NCBI GenBank assembly: GCA_027618515.1 | Contig: JAQCEV010000020.1 | Coordinates: forward strand, 1-37,038 | From: Chloroflexota bacterium | Lineage (GTDB): Bacteria > Chloroflexota > Dehalococcoidia > Lucifugimonadales > Australimonadaceae | DNA: 37,038 bases | Direction of reading: 5' to 3' | Part shown: in pieces, positions 9,641-17,773 of the stretch | Numbering within the stretch: position 1 is the stretch's first letter | Layout: each line of letters starts with the position of its first letter | The notes under the pieces: generated by a model | The model's database searches: none | Seen by the model: only the letters and a program-made list of their open reading frames with translations | What the model was told of the DNA's origin: nothing | Position numbers and translations under genes: made by a program

Positions 9641-9970
9641 ATGGCCTACGACCAGAATCTAGCAGACCGCGTGCTCGAACGACTCCTAAGCCAACCTGGC
9701 CTAGAGGAAAAGGCCATGTTCGGTGGCGTTTCGTTCATGGTGCAGGGAAACTTCGCTTGCGGCGTCGTGAAAGACGACCTGTGCGTGCGTGTCGGCAAAG
9801 ACGCGTACGACGATGCGTTGGCGTCGCCTGATGCCCGCCCGATGGATTTCACTGGCAAGCCCATGGCAGGCTGGGTGTTCGTCAGTCCCAGCGGTATCGC
9901 AGATGACGAGACACTACACACCTGGGTAGACCGAGGGCTGTCGTATGCCCTCTCGCTACCACCCAAGTAA
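9641..9970 (+). CDS. TfoX N-terminal domain protein
   Basis: 109 residues consisting of a single TfoX/Sxy N-terminal domain: the LEEKAMFGGVSFMVQGNFACGV segment (central FGG), a LCVRVG strand, an acidic-to-basic middle, and MAGWVFVSPSGIADDETLHTWVDRGLSYA at the C-terminus. The frame is open well upstream, but ATG 9641 has AGGAGG at 9630-9635 with 5-base spacing and starts at the domain boundary. Stand-alone members are widespread outside competent bacteria and their role is unclear; a competence function should not be assumed. The alpha/beta hydrolase gene starts 8 bases after its stop. Confidence 0.87.
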   Translation: MAYDQNLADRVLERLLSQPGLEEKAMFGGVSFMVQGNFACGVVKDDLCVRVGKDAYDDALASPDARPMDFTGKPMAGWVFVSPSGIADDETLHTWVDRGLSYALSLPPK

Positions 9971-9978
9971 GAGGATCT

Positions 9979-10812
9979 GTGCCTACCGACCGCTACGCGT
10001 TCCTGCGTTCCCTTGACCTTTTCTCCGAGCCTCGCCACCAGCCGTTCCGCCTGGACGGTGATGGCTCGCGCGTGGCTGTGCTCGTCCACGGATTCCCTGG
10101 TACTCCCGCTGACATGAGACCGCTTGGCGACGCCCTGCACGATGCTGGCTGGTCCGTTGTGGCGCCGTTACTGCCAGGGTTCGGGCCCGAGATCGCCACG
10201 CTCCCTGAGCGCACGCATAGCGAGTGGCGTAACGCCATCCAGGCGGCCATCGTGGAGGCGCGCGCTACCCATCGGCGGGTCGTCTTGGTGGGGCATGCGC
10301 TGGGAGCCACCTTGGCGCTGCTGGCGACCGAACGGGAGCAGGTGGACGCGCAGGTGCTCTTGGCTCCGTACTGGCGCTTCGGCGGATCTATCAAGAGCAC
10401 CCTATGGCCAGTCTTGCGCCTCTGGGCTGGCAGGTGGAAACCGCTCGGCAACGCCAACTTCGACGATGAACGCATCCGTTCCGGCGTACTCCGCATACTC
10501 CCTGACCTCGACCTCGACGATGCCACCGTCCGGGAAGAACTCCGCCGGTTCACCGTCCCCACTCAACTGCTGGACGAGCTACGCCGTACAGGTGGCGGAG
10601 CGCGCAAGGCGGGAGGTCGCTCCTCCACCAAGACGTTGATCGTGCAGGGACTGCGGGACGAGATGGTGCAACCTAAAGACACGGACGCTCTGCTGAAAGC
10701 GATCGCAGGCGCCAAGCTGGAACTGCTCGATGCGACTCACAACCTCACATCGCCAACCGACGGCGCGTGGGATCGCGTCATGCGTGCCGTGCTAGGTTTC
10801 CTCGACGAGTGA
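9979..10812 (+). CDS. Alpha/beta hydrolase fold protein with Ala at the nucleophile
   Basis: 277 residues of the alpha/beta hydrolase family (carboxylesterase / serine aminopeptidase S33 type). The oxyanion region VLVHGFPGTPADM (33-45), the acid in QGLRDEMV (Asp227) and the base in LDATHNL (His254) are present. The nucleophile elbow reads VGHALGA, so the usual Ser of GxSxG is Ala107 (GCG at 10297-10299). The remaining triad residues suggest recent loss or a non-hydrolytic role. GTG 9979 follows AGAGGAT. It is probably translated with the TfoX-like gene and ends 4 bases before the convergent aminotransferase gene. Confidence 0.85.
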   Translation: MPTDRYAFLRSLDLFSEPRHQPFRLDGDGSRVAVLVHGFPGTPADMRPLGDALHDAGWSVVAPLLPGFGPEIATLPERTHSEWRNAIQAAIVEARATHRRVVLVGHALGATLALLATEREQVDAQVLLAPYWRFGGSIKSTLWPVLRLWAGRWKPLGNANFDDERIRSGVLRILPDLDLDDATVREELRRFTVPTQLLDELRRTGGGARKAGGRSSTKTLIVQGLRDEMVQPKDTDALLKAIAGAKLELLDATHNLTSPTDGAWDRVMRAVLGFLDE

Positions 10813-10816
10813 GGCG

Positions 10817-11980
10817 CTAGAGCGTCGGAACCCACTCGCCGATCCGGCGCAGCGCCTCGCGCAGGTTGTCCTGCGAGTTCGCGAACGAGAATCGAGCGTA
10901 GCCCTCACCGAACGCACCGAACGACGTCCCCGCCAGGATCGACACCCCCGTCTCGTTCAGCAATCGCGCCTCGAAATCTTGGCTGGTCAGCCCCGTCCCA
11001 CTGATGTTCGGGAACGCGTAGAACGCGCCCTTCGGCATCGGGCAACTGATCCCCGGGATCGCGTTCAGACCGTCAACCAGGATGTCCCTACGTTGCTTGA
11101 ACTCAGCGACCATCGAGTAAACGGGTTCCTGAGGCGCCTGGATAGCAGCCATTGCCGCCATCTGACTGAACGCCGCTGTGCAGGACACGGAGTTGGTGAC
11201 CAGGCGCGTGATCGGCTCTACCAACTCGCCGGGGAACAGGCCGTAGCCGATGCGCCAGCCGGTCATCGCGTAGCTCTTCGAGAGGCCATCGAGCACCACC
11301 GTGCGCTCACGCATGCCTGGGAACTTAGTGATCGACACGTGCTCGCCCTCGAAGTAGAAATCCTTGTAGATCTCATCGCTCAACACCACCGCGTCAACTT
11401 CGTTCGCCAGTTCGGCGATGGCTTCAAGATCCTTCTCTGGGATAACGCTGCCGCATGGGTTGTTCGGCGAGTTGATGATGATCAACTTGGTGCGCGGGCT
11501 GACCAGCGATCGGAGTTCGTCGATGTCCGGGTTGTAGTCCAACTCTTCACGCAGTTGCATGGGAACGGGAGTGGCGCCCGCGAATCGGATCATGGACTCG
11601 TAGATGGGAAAGCCAGGGTTGGGGTAGATCACCTCATCCCCTGCCTCGGCGAGAGCGAGGATCGTGAAGAACATGATGGGCTTGCCACCCGGAGTGACGA
11701 TCACGTTCGAGGCGGACGCCTCATAGCCCAATCTGGCGCTCATGTCGGCGGCGATGACCTCGCGTACAGCAGGGATGCCTGTCGACGGCGTGTAGTGCGT
11801 GAAGCCCGACTCCAGCGCGTCCTTAGCCGCGTCGATGATGTGCTCCGGCGTGTCGAAATCCGGCTCACCGATCCCTAGGAAGACGATGCTGCGCCCCTGT
11901 GCCTCTAGCGCCTTCGCGCGGGCGAGCGCCTCAAACGCTGTTTCAGTGCCGAGCCGGGACATGCGAGATGCGAGCTTCAT
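10817..11980 (-). CDS. Class I PLP-dependent aminotransferase
   Basis: 387 residues, the usual length for aspartate-aminotransferase subfamily I-gamma enzymes. Landmarks: GIGEPDFDTPEHI (36-48), the TPGGKPIMF cofactor loop, INSPNNPCG (Asn174), SDEIYKDFYFEG (Asp202, Tyr205), and the Schiff-base Lys235 in DGLSKSYAMTGWRIGY with the substrate Arg of the GWRIGY motif. It would transfer an amino group from an amino acid such as Asp, Ala or an aromatic residue to 2-oxoglutarate; specificity cannot be told. ATG 11980 overlaps the MoaD-like stop (ATGA), which indicates translational coupling within the molybdenum hydroxylase operon. Confidence 0.9.
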   Translation of the reverse strand: MKLASRMSRLGTETAFEALARAKALEAQGRSIVFLGIGEPDFDTPEHIIDAAKDALESGFTHYTPSTGIPAVREVIAADMSARLGYEASASNVIVTPGGKPIMFFTILALAEAGDEVIYPNPGFPIYESMIRFAGATPVPMQLREELDYNPDIDELRSLVSPRTKLIIINSPNNPCGSVIPEKDLEAIAELANEVDAVVLSDEIYKDFYFEGEHVSITKFPGMRERTVVLDGLSKSYAMTGWRIGYGLFPGELVEPITRLVTNSVSCTAAFSQMAAMAAIQAPQEPVYSMVAEFKQRRDILVDGLNAIPGISCPMPKGAFYAFPNISGTGLTSQDFEARLLNETGVSILAGTSFGAFGEGYARFSFANSQDNLREALRRIGEWVPTL

Positions 11981-12309
11981 CGTTCCTCGTTCCTATTCTT
12001 GCTTCGGTTTCCGTCTTGAGAAGCCAAGGGTATTGGTGCCCCGCCTGCGATGGCGGGGATGAAGTGGACTTCGGAGTTTTCGCCAACTGTCGTGCGGAGC
12101 CCCATGTCTGCGGCTTCGCCGTCGATGATCGCGCTGATAGTCCGAATCACTCGGTCGTCGAGTTCAGGGTCGATGAGTTCCTCCCGGATCCCCGGGATAA
12201 TCTCTTCGAGATTGTTGATGATCTGGCGCAGAGTTGCGCCCTCAACCACAAGCGACGGCTCCCCACCGATGCGCCTGCGGATGGGCATCGGTAGGAAGAC
12301 GGTTGCCAT
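11977..12309 (-). CDS. MoaD/ThiS-family protein with C-terminal tail
   Basis: 110 residues with a ubiquitin-like beta-grasp fold of the MoaD/ThiS sulfur-carrier group: MATVFLPMPIRR start, GATLRQIINNLEEIIPG helix, and VHFIPAIAGG at 81-90. Canonical carriers end at this Gly-Gly so that the C-terminus can be adenylated and thiocarboxylated. Here a hydrophilic tail of 20 residues follows (ending NRNEER). The tail is coded up to the ATGA overlap with the aminotransferase. Tailed carriers such as QbsE need a JAMM-type protease to expose the Gly-Gly; none is seen in the window. Its place behind a molybdenum hydroxylase suggests a link to molybdopterin synthesis, or to another sulfur-transfer step. 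Confidence 0.8.
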   Translation of the reverse strand: MATVFLPMPIRRRIGGEPSLVVEGATLRQIINNLEEIIPGIREELIDPELDDRVIRTISAIIDGEAADMGLRTTVGENSEVHFIPAIAGGAPIPLASQDGNRSKNRNEER

Positions 12310-12327
12310 GCAGGATTCCTACGCCGG

Positions 12328-14616
12328 CTACTTGCCGGTCTTCTTCGTGGCCAGGGCTTCCAGGATCCGGCCAGGGTTCATCGGCGTCTGGTAGAGCCTC
12401 ACGCCGATCGCGTTGGCCAGAGCGTTCGCCACTGCCGGCGCGGGCGGAACGATGCTCGTCTCGCCGATGCCCCGGACGCCGAACGGATGGTTGGTGTTGG
12501 CGACCTCAACGATGATCGTCTCGATCATCGGCACATCCAGAGAGGTGGGCATGCGGTAGTCGAGGAACGTCGAGTTGACCATCACGCCGTCGTCGCTGGT
12601 GTAGTACTCCTCGTTCAATGCCCAACCGATGCCCTGGACGGCGCCGCCTTGGAACTGACCCTCAACGTAGGATGGGTGAACGGCCTTGCCCGCATCCTGT
12701 GCTGCTGTGTACCGAAGGATCTCCACCTTGCCGGTGTCGCGGTCTACTTCCACGTCCACCAGGTGAGTGCCGAACGACCCTCCGCCTGAACCGCGAACGT
12801 TGACCGTGCCTGTCATCGCGACCGGCCCGCCTGTCTGGCCGAGCTTGCCTGCAGCCTCTTTGAACGTGAACTTATGATCGGGTGCAACCTTGCTGACGAA
12901 CAGTCCATCGACGTGCTCGATGTTCCCGTACTCCGTCTCCCAGATCATCGCGACACGCTTCTTCATCTCGTCGATAACCATCTTTGCGGCCTCGATTGCA
13001 GCCGTTCCTGTGGCGTAAGTCGTCCGGCTCCCAGCGGTCAGGTCGCTGTACCCGATGCTGTCGGTATCACCGACAGCAGGGTGAACGTCCTCCGCAGGCA
13101 AACCGAGAATCTCCGCCGCCTGCATCGCGATGGTCGTGCGCGTCCCTCCGATGTCAGGGTTGCCCTCGATCAGTGAGACAAGACCGTCTTCATTGACGTT
13201 GATGGTCACCGAGGACTTGTTGCCGATGCCGTTCCAGTAGCCGCTGGCCATACCACGGCCGCGAAGCTTGCTTTCGGTGGAAGGCTCCAACGTGCTCTTG
13301 AAGTGCTCAGAGCCCTGGATGGCCTCCAGGCAGGCCTCGTTGCCGATACGCGGGAACACGGGGCCGTCAGGCCTGCGCGTGCCCTCTCTGGACACGTTGA
13401 GCAGGTGGAAGTCCATGGGCGACATGCCGATGATCTCGCAAAGCTCCCCAACCAGCGTTTCGCTCGCGAACGTCGCTTGCGGTGTGCCGGGGGCGCGGTA
13501 TGCCGCTGTCTTGGACATGTTGATCACAACATCGTAGGAATCGATCCTGACGTTGGGCACTTCATAGCAGGCGAAGATACCGGCGGTCGCAGGGTTTATG
13601 GACGCACCAGGGTAGGCGCCAGCGCCGTAGCGGATATCCGCCGTGGCTGCGGTGATCTTGCCCTTGTCGTCTACGCCCATCTTGACCTTGATCGTGCCGC
13701 CAGGGCCAGGGCCCGAAGCTTCGAACACGGCGCGGCGATCCATCGTGATCTTCACCGGCCTGCCAGCCTTCTTCGAGAGGACGGCTGCAACGGGCTCAAG
13801 GTACACGGGGATCTTGCCGCCGAATCCCCCACCGATCTCGGTGGGGATTACTTTGATGTCGGAGAGGGGCTGCTCCAGGAGGGCCGAAACGGTCTTACGG
13901 ACGCCGAAGGGCGCCTGGGTGGTCGTCCAGACGGTGATTTTGCCGTCCGGGGCCCAGAATGCCGTTGAGGCGTGGGGCTCGATGTAGCCCTGGTGAGCGC
14001 GCGAGATGATGAACGTTCGCTCAAGAACCGTCGCAGACTTGGCAAATGCCGCCTCGGGGTCACCGAACTCTGACCGGTTGTGAACCGCAATGTTCGTGTT
14101 GTTGACCTTCTCGCCGAGGTCGTCGCCGATAAGTCCTTCGTGGATGACCACTGCACCGGGCGCCATCGCATCTTCCAGGCTGATGACGGGCTTCAGTACT
14201 TCGTACTCAACCTCGATCAGCTTGAGAGCCTCTAGTCCTGTGTTCTGGTCTATTGCGGCGACGGCGGCGACGGGGTGGCCTTTGAAAACAACCTTGTCGT
14301 GGGCCATCACGCGGTCGCTGGTGAAAGCGGTGTCGTCAACGGTCTCGCCGAGATCCAGCGCGCCGGACGCTACCAGTGGCATGTCCTTGCCGGACATCAC
14401 TGCGAAAACGCCAGGCATCGCCTCAGCCTTGGATGTGTCAATCTTGGTGATCTTGGCGTGGGCGTACGGGCTGCGCAACACTGCGCCGTAGATCATGCCC
14501 GCGAGGCGGACATCGGAGCCGTAGACGGCCCGGCCTAAAACCTTGTCGATCCCGTCGTGCCGGATCGGCCGTGTGCCAACGACTTTGAATTCCTGGGGCT
14601 TCTCGGTGGTGGTCAT
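12328..14616 (-). CDS. Molybdenum hydroxylase large (Mo-binding) subunit, XDH/CoxL superfamily
   Basis: 762 residues carrying molybdopterin cytosine dinucleotide in the xanthine dehydrogenase/CoxL superfamily. I chose ATG 14616, which follows GGAG by 7 bases and gives MTTTEKPQEF; an upstream frame to 14724 would overlap the 2Fe-2S subunit. Motifs: GGGFGGK (about 262-268), AYRAPGTPQATF (about 372) in the active-site loop, and RGIGETSIVP (Glu about 719), the base that activates the Mo-bound water. The loop is not the AYXCSFR of form I CO dehydrogenase, so CO is an unlikely substrate. Hydroxylation of an N-heterocycle, aldehyde or aromatic acyl compound is more plausible. It forms a complex with the two upstream subunits (gene order FAD, 2Fe-2S, Mo). 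Confidence 0.9.
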   Translation of the reverse strand: MTTTEKPQEFKVVGTRPIRHDGIDKVLGRAVYGSDVRLAGMIYGAVLRSPYAHAKITKIDTSKAEAMPGVFAVMSGKDMPLVASGALDLGETVDDTAFTSDRVMAHDKVVFKGHPVAAVAAIDQNTGLEALKLIEVEYEVLKPVISLEDAMAPGAVVIHEGLIGDDLGEKVNNTNIAVHNRSEFGDPEAAFAKSATVLERTFIISRAHQGYIEPHASTAFWAPDGKITVWTTTQAPFGVRKTVSALLEQPLSDIKVIPTEIGGGFGGKIPVYLEPVAAVLSKKAGRPVKITMDRRAVFEASGPGPGGTIKVKMGVDDKGKITAATADIRYGAGAYPGASINPATAGIFACYEVPNVRIDSYDVVINMSKTAAYRAPGTPQATFASETLVGELCEIIGMSPMDFHLLNVSREGTRRPDGPVFPRIGNEACLEAIQGSEHFKSTLEPSTESKLRGRGMASGYWNGIGNKSSVTINVNEDGLVSLIEGNPDIGGTRTTIAMQAAEILGLPAEDVHPAVGDTDSIGYSDLTAGSRTTYATGTAAIEAAKMVIDEMKKRVAMIWETEYGNIEHVDGLFVSKVAPDHKFTFKEAAGKLGQTGGPVAMTGTVNVRGSGGGSFGTHLVDVEVDRDTGKVEILRYTAAQDAGKAVHPSYVEGQFQGGAVQGIGWALNEEYYTSDDGVMVNSTFLDYRMPTSLDVPMIETIIVEVANTNHPFGVRGIGETSIVPPAPAVANALANAIGVRLYQTPMNPGRILEALATKKTGK

Positions 14617-14657
14617 TGATGACTCCGTTATCAACCGCAAGTGCGGATAGCTGGTAG

Positions 14658-15152
14658 TTACTTCATCTCGTCGCGGGCTTTTTCGACCGCTCGGATGATC
14701 TTGTCGTAGCCGGTGCATCGGCAAAGATTGCCTGCGAGCCAGAGCCGGATGCGTGGCTCATCCGCGTCGGGCTCTCTTTCGAGGAGCGCCTTTGCGGAAA
14801 CGAGGAACCCTGGAGTGCAGATGCCGCATTGGAGGGCGGCCTCTTCAAGGAACGCTTGCTGGAGAGGGTGCAGACCGCCCGCGGGCGCCACACCTTCGAT
14901 GGTCTCGATAGTCTTGCCTTCCGCTTCAGCGCCCAGCATCAGGCAACTGTCGACGATCCTGCCGTCGACGTTTACGGTGCAGGCACCGCAGTTGCCATCG
15001 TTGCAGCCCTCTTTCGTCCCCGTGAGCCCCAGCGTTTCGCGCAGGACCTCAAGCAAGCTCAGGTAGGGTGCAGCCAGAAACTCGGTCGGTTGGCCGTTCA
15101 GCGTGCACTGGACGGAGACCTTACGGACGGATTGTTCGGGAGTCTGTGTCAT
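14658..15152 (-). CDS. Molybdenum hydroxylase small 2Fe-2S subunit
   Basis: 164 residues, the usual size for CoxS-type subunits. Eight Cys ligate two [2Fe-2S] clusters: the plant-type ferredoxin set C50, C55, C58 and C70 (GCNDGNCGACTVNVDG), and the four-helix-bundle set C109, C112, C144 and C146 (QCGICTPGF, NLCRCTGY). It carries electrons from the Mo centre to the FAD subunit. ATG 15152 shares one base with the stop of the FAD subunit gene (TGATG), and the large subunit follows after 41 bases, so all three are coupled. Confidence 0.93.
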   Translation of the reverse strand: MTQTPEQSVRKVSVQCTLNGQPTEFLAAPYLSLLEVLRETLGLTGTKEGCNDGNCGACTVNVDGRIVDSCLMLGAEAEGKTIETIEGVAPAGGLHPLQQAFLEEAALQCGICTPGFLVSAKALLEREPDADEPRIRLWLAGNLCRCTGYDKIIRAVEKARDEMK

Positions 15153-16030
15153 CAGGAATTACCTCGGGCGCGCTGAACCGCCTGCGCGAGAGTGCGGCGT
15201 GTGAGCACGCCCACTAGATGGTGCCGTTGCTCAATTGTGCCGCGCATGTCTGAGATGGGCGTTGCTTCGGTCGATGCTACCTCGCCAGCTTTGGCGTACG
15301 TTTCTTCCGTCGCCGGTTGGCCAGCGAGGAAGTCAGAGGCTTTCTTGGCGAAGATGGGGGTCGGGCCAACCGAGGCGAGTGCGATGCGAGCGCTCTCGAT
15401 CTTCTGGCCGGAAGCGTCCAGCGTCACAGCGCTAGCCACTCCCGCCACTGCGATGTCCATCTCATTGCGTGGGATGAACCGCTGGTAGGCCGCGCCGAAG
15501 TGGGCGGCGGGCTTCGGGAGATCGATCTTGACCAGCATCTCGCCGTGGGCGAGTGCGTTGCGCCCGGGGCCCGTCGTGAACTCTTCAACGAGCATCGTGC
15601 GAGTGCCGCCGACGCCCGTGAGCGTTACCACTCCAGAGTGCACGATAAGCGGGCAGATGCCGTCGGCGCTGGGAGTGGCGTTGCACAGGTTGCCGCCAAG
15701 GCTTGCGCGCGATTGCACCTGGATGCCACCAATCAGCGATGCGGCGTCGATGATGCCGGGGAACGCTGCCACGATGGCCTCGTCCTCGTAGACCTGGTAG
15801 CAAGGCACGGCGGCGCCTATGGACAGCGCGCCGTCTTTCGCCAGCGTCAGCGCCATGAGCTCAGGGATGGCCTTAGCGTCAACGACTGCGTCAAGCTCGT
15901 AGCGCTCGCCTCGCAGTTGCACGAGAAGATCAGTCCCGCCTGCCATGACGCGGGCGCGGGGCCCATAGCGGGCCAGTAATGAAACAGCTTCAGTGATGTT
16001 GGTTGCAGGGATGTACTGGTAGGGATGCAA
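15152..16030 (-). CDS. Molybdenum hydroxylase medium FAD-binding subunit
   Basis: 292 residues of the CoxM/XdhB FAD_binding_5 type with a CO-dehydrogenase flavoprotein C-terminal domain. FAD-contact motifs are VMAGGTDLLVQLR near residue 28 and ASLGGNLCNATPSAD near 109-123. TTG 16030 is the only start consistent with the conserved MHPYQYIPATN N-terminus; a GAGGG about 9 bases upstream could serve as ribosome binding site. It passes electrons from the 2Fe-2S subunit to an unknown acceptor. It opens the operon that continues to the aminotransferase. Confidence 0.92.
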   Translation of the reverse strand: MHPYQYIPATNITEAVSLLARYGPRARVMAGGTDLLVQLRGERYELDAVVDAKAIPELMALTLAKDGALSIGAAVPCYQVYEDEAIVAAFPGIIDAASLIGGIQVQSRASLGGNLCNATPSADGICPLIVHSGVVTLTGVGGTRTMLVEEFTTGPGRNALAHGEMLVKIDLPKPAAHFGAAYQRFIPRNEMDIAVAGVASAVTLDASGQKIESARIALASVGPTPIFAKKASDFLAGQPATEETYAKAGEVASTEATPISDMRGTIEQRHHLVGVLTRRTLAQAVQRARGNS

Positions 16031-16071
16031 GTCTAGGTACCCTCACGGCGCGAACGTAGATTGGCTGGCCC

Positions 16072-16107
16072 ATTATCGCGAACGAGCCTTCCTCCCGCAA
16101 TCGTTCG
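16072..16107 (-). promoter_or_regulatory. Candidate regulated promoter of the molybdenum hydroxylase operon
   Basis: On the minus strand TTGCGG (16095-16100), a 17-base spacer and GATAAT (16072-16077) form a possible promoter about 42 bases before the TTG start. The inverted repeat CGAACGA (16079-16085) / TCGTTCG (16101-16107) flanks the -35 box and spacer, so it could be an operator. It could instead be a weak hairpin after the ABC gene. Confidence 0.45.
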
Positions 16108-16114
16108 GTGCCGC

Positions 16115-17221
16115 TTACGCCCGGAAGGCGGTGACCGTGGAGTTCACGCCGACCTGAACCTCGTCCCCAACGTTCACCGGAATGTGGAGGCCCATCACGG
16201 CGTTGAGGGTGATTCCTGAGGCGAGCCGGACCTTGACCAGCTTGTAGATCCCACGGAACTCCGAGTCCACCACCGTTGCGGGTGTGGATGGGCCACTCTC
16301 AGGGTGCAGTCGCAGCGATTCTGGCCTGATAGCTATCTTGACCGGGCCCGTGAGTTCGATTGATTCCGCCAACGGGAGGCGACCCATCTCGCACGTTACC
16401 CAACCGTCGGAGGCTTCGCCGTCCAGGATGTCGATCTCACCGAGGAAGCGTGCGATAGCGAGGTTGGCGGGTGCCACGTAGACCTCTTCAGGTGTGCCAG
16501 TCTGGACGACGGTTGTCCCCAGCATGATCGCAACTTTGTCTGCGAGGCCGAAGGCTTCGTCCTGGTCGTGGGTGACGAAGATGGCAGAAGCTTTGGCGTT
16601 CCGTAGGATTTGCCTGACTTCCGTGCGAACCATGTCACGGAGAGCAGCGTCAAGATTGGAGAATGGCTCATCGAGCAGCACGACCGCCGGGTTGGGGGCA
16701 AGGGCTCTCGCGAGCGCGACCCGCTGTTGCTGCCCACCGGACAGCTCGTGTGGCCATTTCAGCGCCTCTTTGGTGAGGCCAACGATGTCCAACACCTCTG
16801 CCACACGGCGGTCGCGTCCATCGTCGTTGGCAAGTCCGAACCGGACGTTGTTCACGACGTTCATATGGGGGAACAAGGCGTAGTCCTGGAAGACCATGCC
16901 TACACGGCGTTTTTCGGGTGCAACGAACCGGCCCGGGCCGAAGACGATGTCGTCCTCCACTTCGATGGTACCCGAATCAGGGGTTTCAAATCCTGCGATG
17001 AGCCGGAGCGTGGTCGTCTTGCCGCCACCACTGGGACCGAGGAGCGCCAATATGTCGCCCCTGGGGAGCTCAATATTGACGTTGCTGACGACTTCAGTCG
17101 CGCCGAAGCTCTTGGTCAGGCCGATGCAGTGAACAGCATGGCCACTCGGGTCGACGGACGCGGCCACGGGGCGCGCTGAGCGTGTAGGTAACGTGAACAC
17201 CTCAGCAGAATACGTCCGCAC
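16115..17221 (-). CDS. ABC transporter ATP-binding protein (iron/polyamine/thiamine type)
   Basis: 368 residues of the FbpC/PotA-like ATPase group. Walker A GPSGGGKTT (62-70), Q loop MVFQDYALFPHM, signature LSGGQQQR (160-167), Walker B AVVLLDEP and the H-loop His218 (FVTHDQDEAFG) are intact. A C-terminal TOBE-like regulatory domain (about 275-368) follows. It would energise import of a small substrate, but no permease or binding protein lies beside it in the window, so the partners are elsewhere or it is shared. GTG 17221 is the outermost start, and the first 25 or so residues are non-conserved; a later start is possible. Whether it belongs to the molybdenum hydroxylase transcript is uncertain, since a promoter candidate lies between them. 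Confidence 0.88.
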   Translation of the reverse strand: MRTYSAEVFTLPTRSARPVAASVDPSGHAVHCIGLTKSFGATEVVSNVNIELPRGDILALLGPSGGGKTTTLRLIAGFETPDSGTIEVEDDIVFGPGRFVAPEKRRVGMVFQDYALFPHMNVVNNVRFGLANDDGRDRRVAEVLDIVGLTKEALKWPHELSGGQQQRVALARALAPNPAVVLLDEPFSNLDAALRDMVRTEVRQILRNAKASAIFVTHDQDEAFGLADKVAIMLGTTVVQTGTPEEVYVAPANLAIARFLGEIDILDGEASDGWVTCEMGRLPLAESIELTGPVKIAIRPESLRLHPESGPSTPATVVDSEFRGIYKLVKVRLASGITLNAVMGLHIPVNVGDEVQVGVNSTVTAFRA

Positions 17222-17773
17222 GAATTTTCACGCAATGTACGTACTAACAAATTGACACGCGTTGCGCGACTCCGCACATATCTGCGCCGACGGAGACGGC
17301 CCCAAGTCCCCGCCGCAAGCACCTGCTGGAAGCCACCAGTGAAGGCCCAGCGGGCGCTTCATGCAGCGACAGTTGAGTAGCGCGGTCACCCACCTCATCC
17401 CTATCCTGTTTTACCTACGCCCAAGCGTGTCTAGGTCGCCGAACTCGGCTGCTCTGCTTACCGTTTACGCAGGAGCAAACGGAACAAAATGGACACATCA
17501 AGACGCCCGAGCAAAGTCCATCCCATCCCTGAGCGGCCAATCGACCTTCAGTCCGGCGGCGAAGCCATGAGTTCCGAGGGCGAGCCCCGACTTGCTACAC
17601 GCCAGAACCTACCACCGAGCCTGGGTCCCGGAGCGGCCAATCGACCTTCAGTCCGGCGGCGAAGCCAAGAGGTCCGAGGGCGAGCCCCGACTTGCTACAC
17701 GATCGAACCCACCAACGAGCCCGGGAGATGAGACGCATCAAGACGGATGAGGCACCGGCGGGCTTGAGGGAGC
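17222..17773. other. Intergenic region with tandem repeat
   Basis: No convincing gene on either strand. It carries the two 100-bp direct repeats listed separately, just beyond the 3' end of the long ACIII/ccm gene run. Confidence 0.6.
17531..17730. repeat. Tandem direct repeat, 2 x 100 bp
   Basis: Unit 1 (17531-17630) and unit 2 (17631-17730) align without gaps. They differ at two of the first 70 positions and about seven of the first 90, then diverge. Short hairpin-forming pieces (GGC-GAA-GCC; GGG-CGAG-CCC) occur in each unit. It is not a CRISPR array because the units are long, adjacent and only two. Confidence 0.9.

Noticed and set aside
9641-9970. Natural competence regulator
   Set aside because: Only the TfoX N-terminal domain is present, and stand-alone copies are not linked to competence in general.
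10979-11878. Long plus-strand open frame opposite the aminotransferase
   Set aside because: Arg/His/Asp-rich shadow of a clear PLP enzyme gene.
12328-14616. Form I CO dehydrogenase (coxL)
   Set aside because: The AYXCSFR active-site loop is absent; the loop reads AYRAPG, so CO oxidation is not supported.
17531-17730. CRISPR array
   Set aside because: Only two contiguous 100-bp units, no short repeats with unique spacers and no cas genes.
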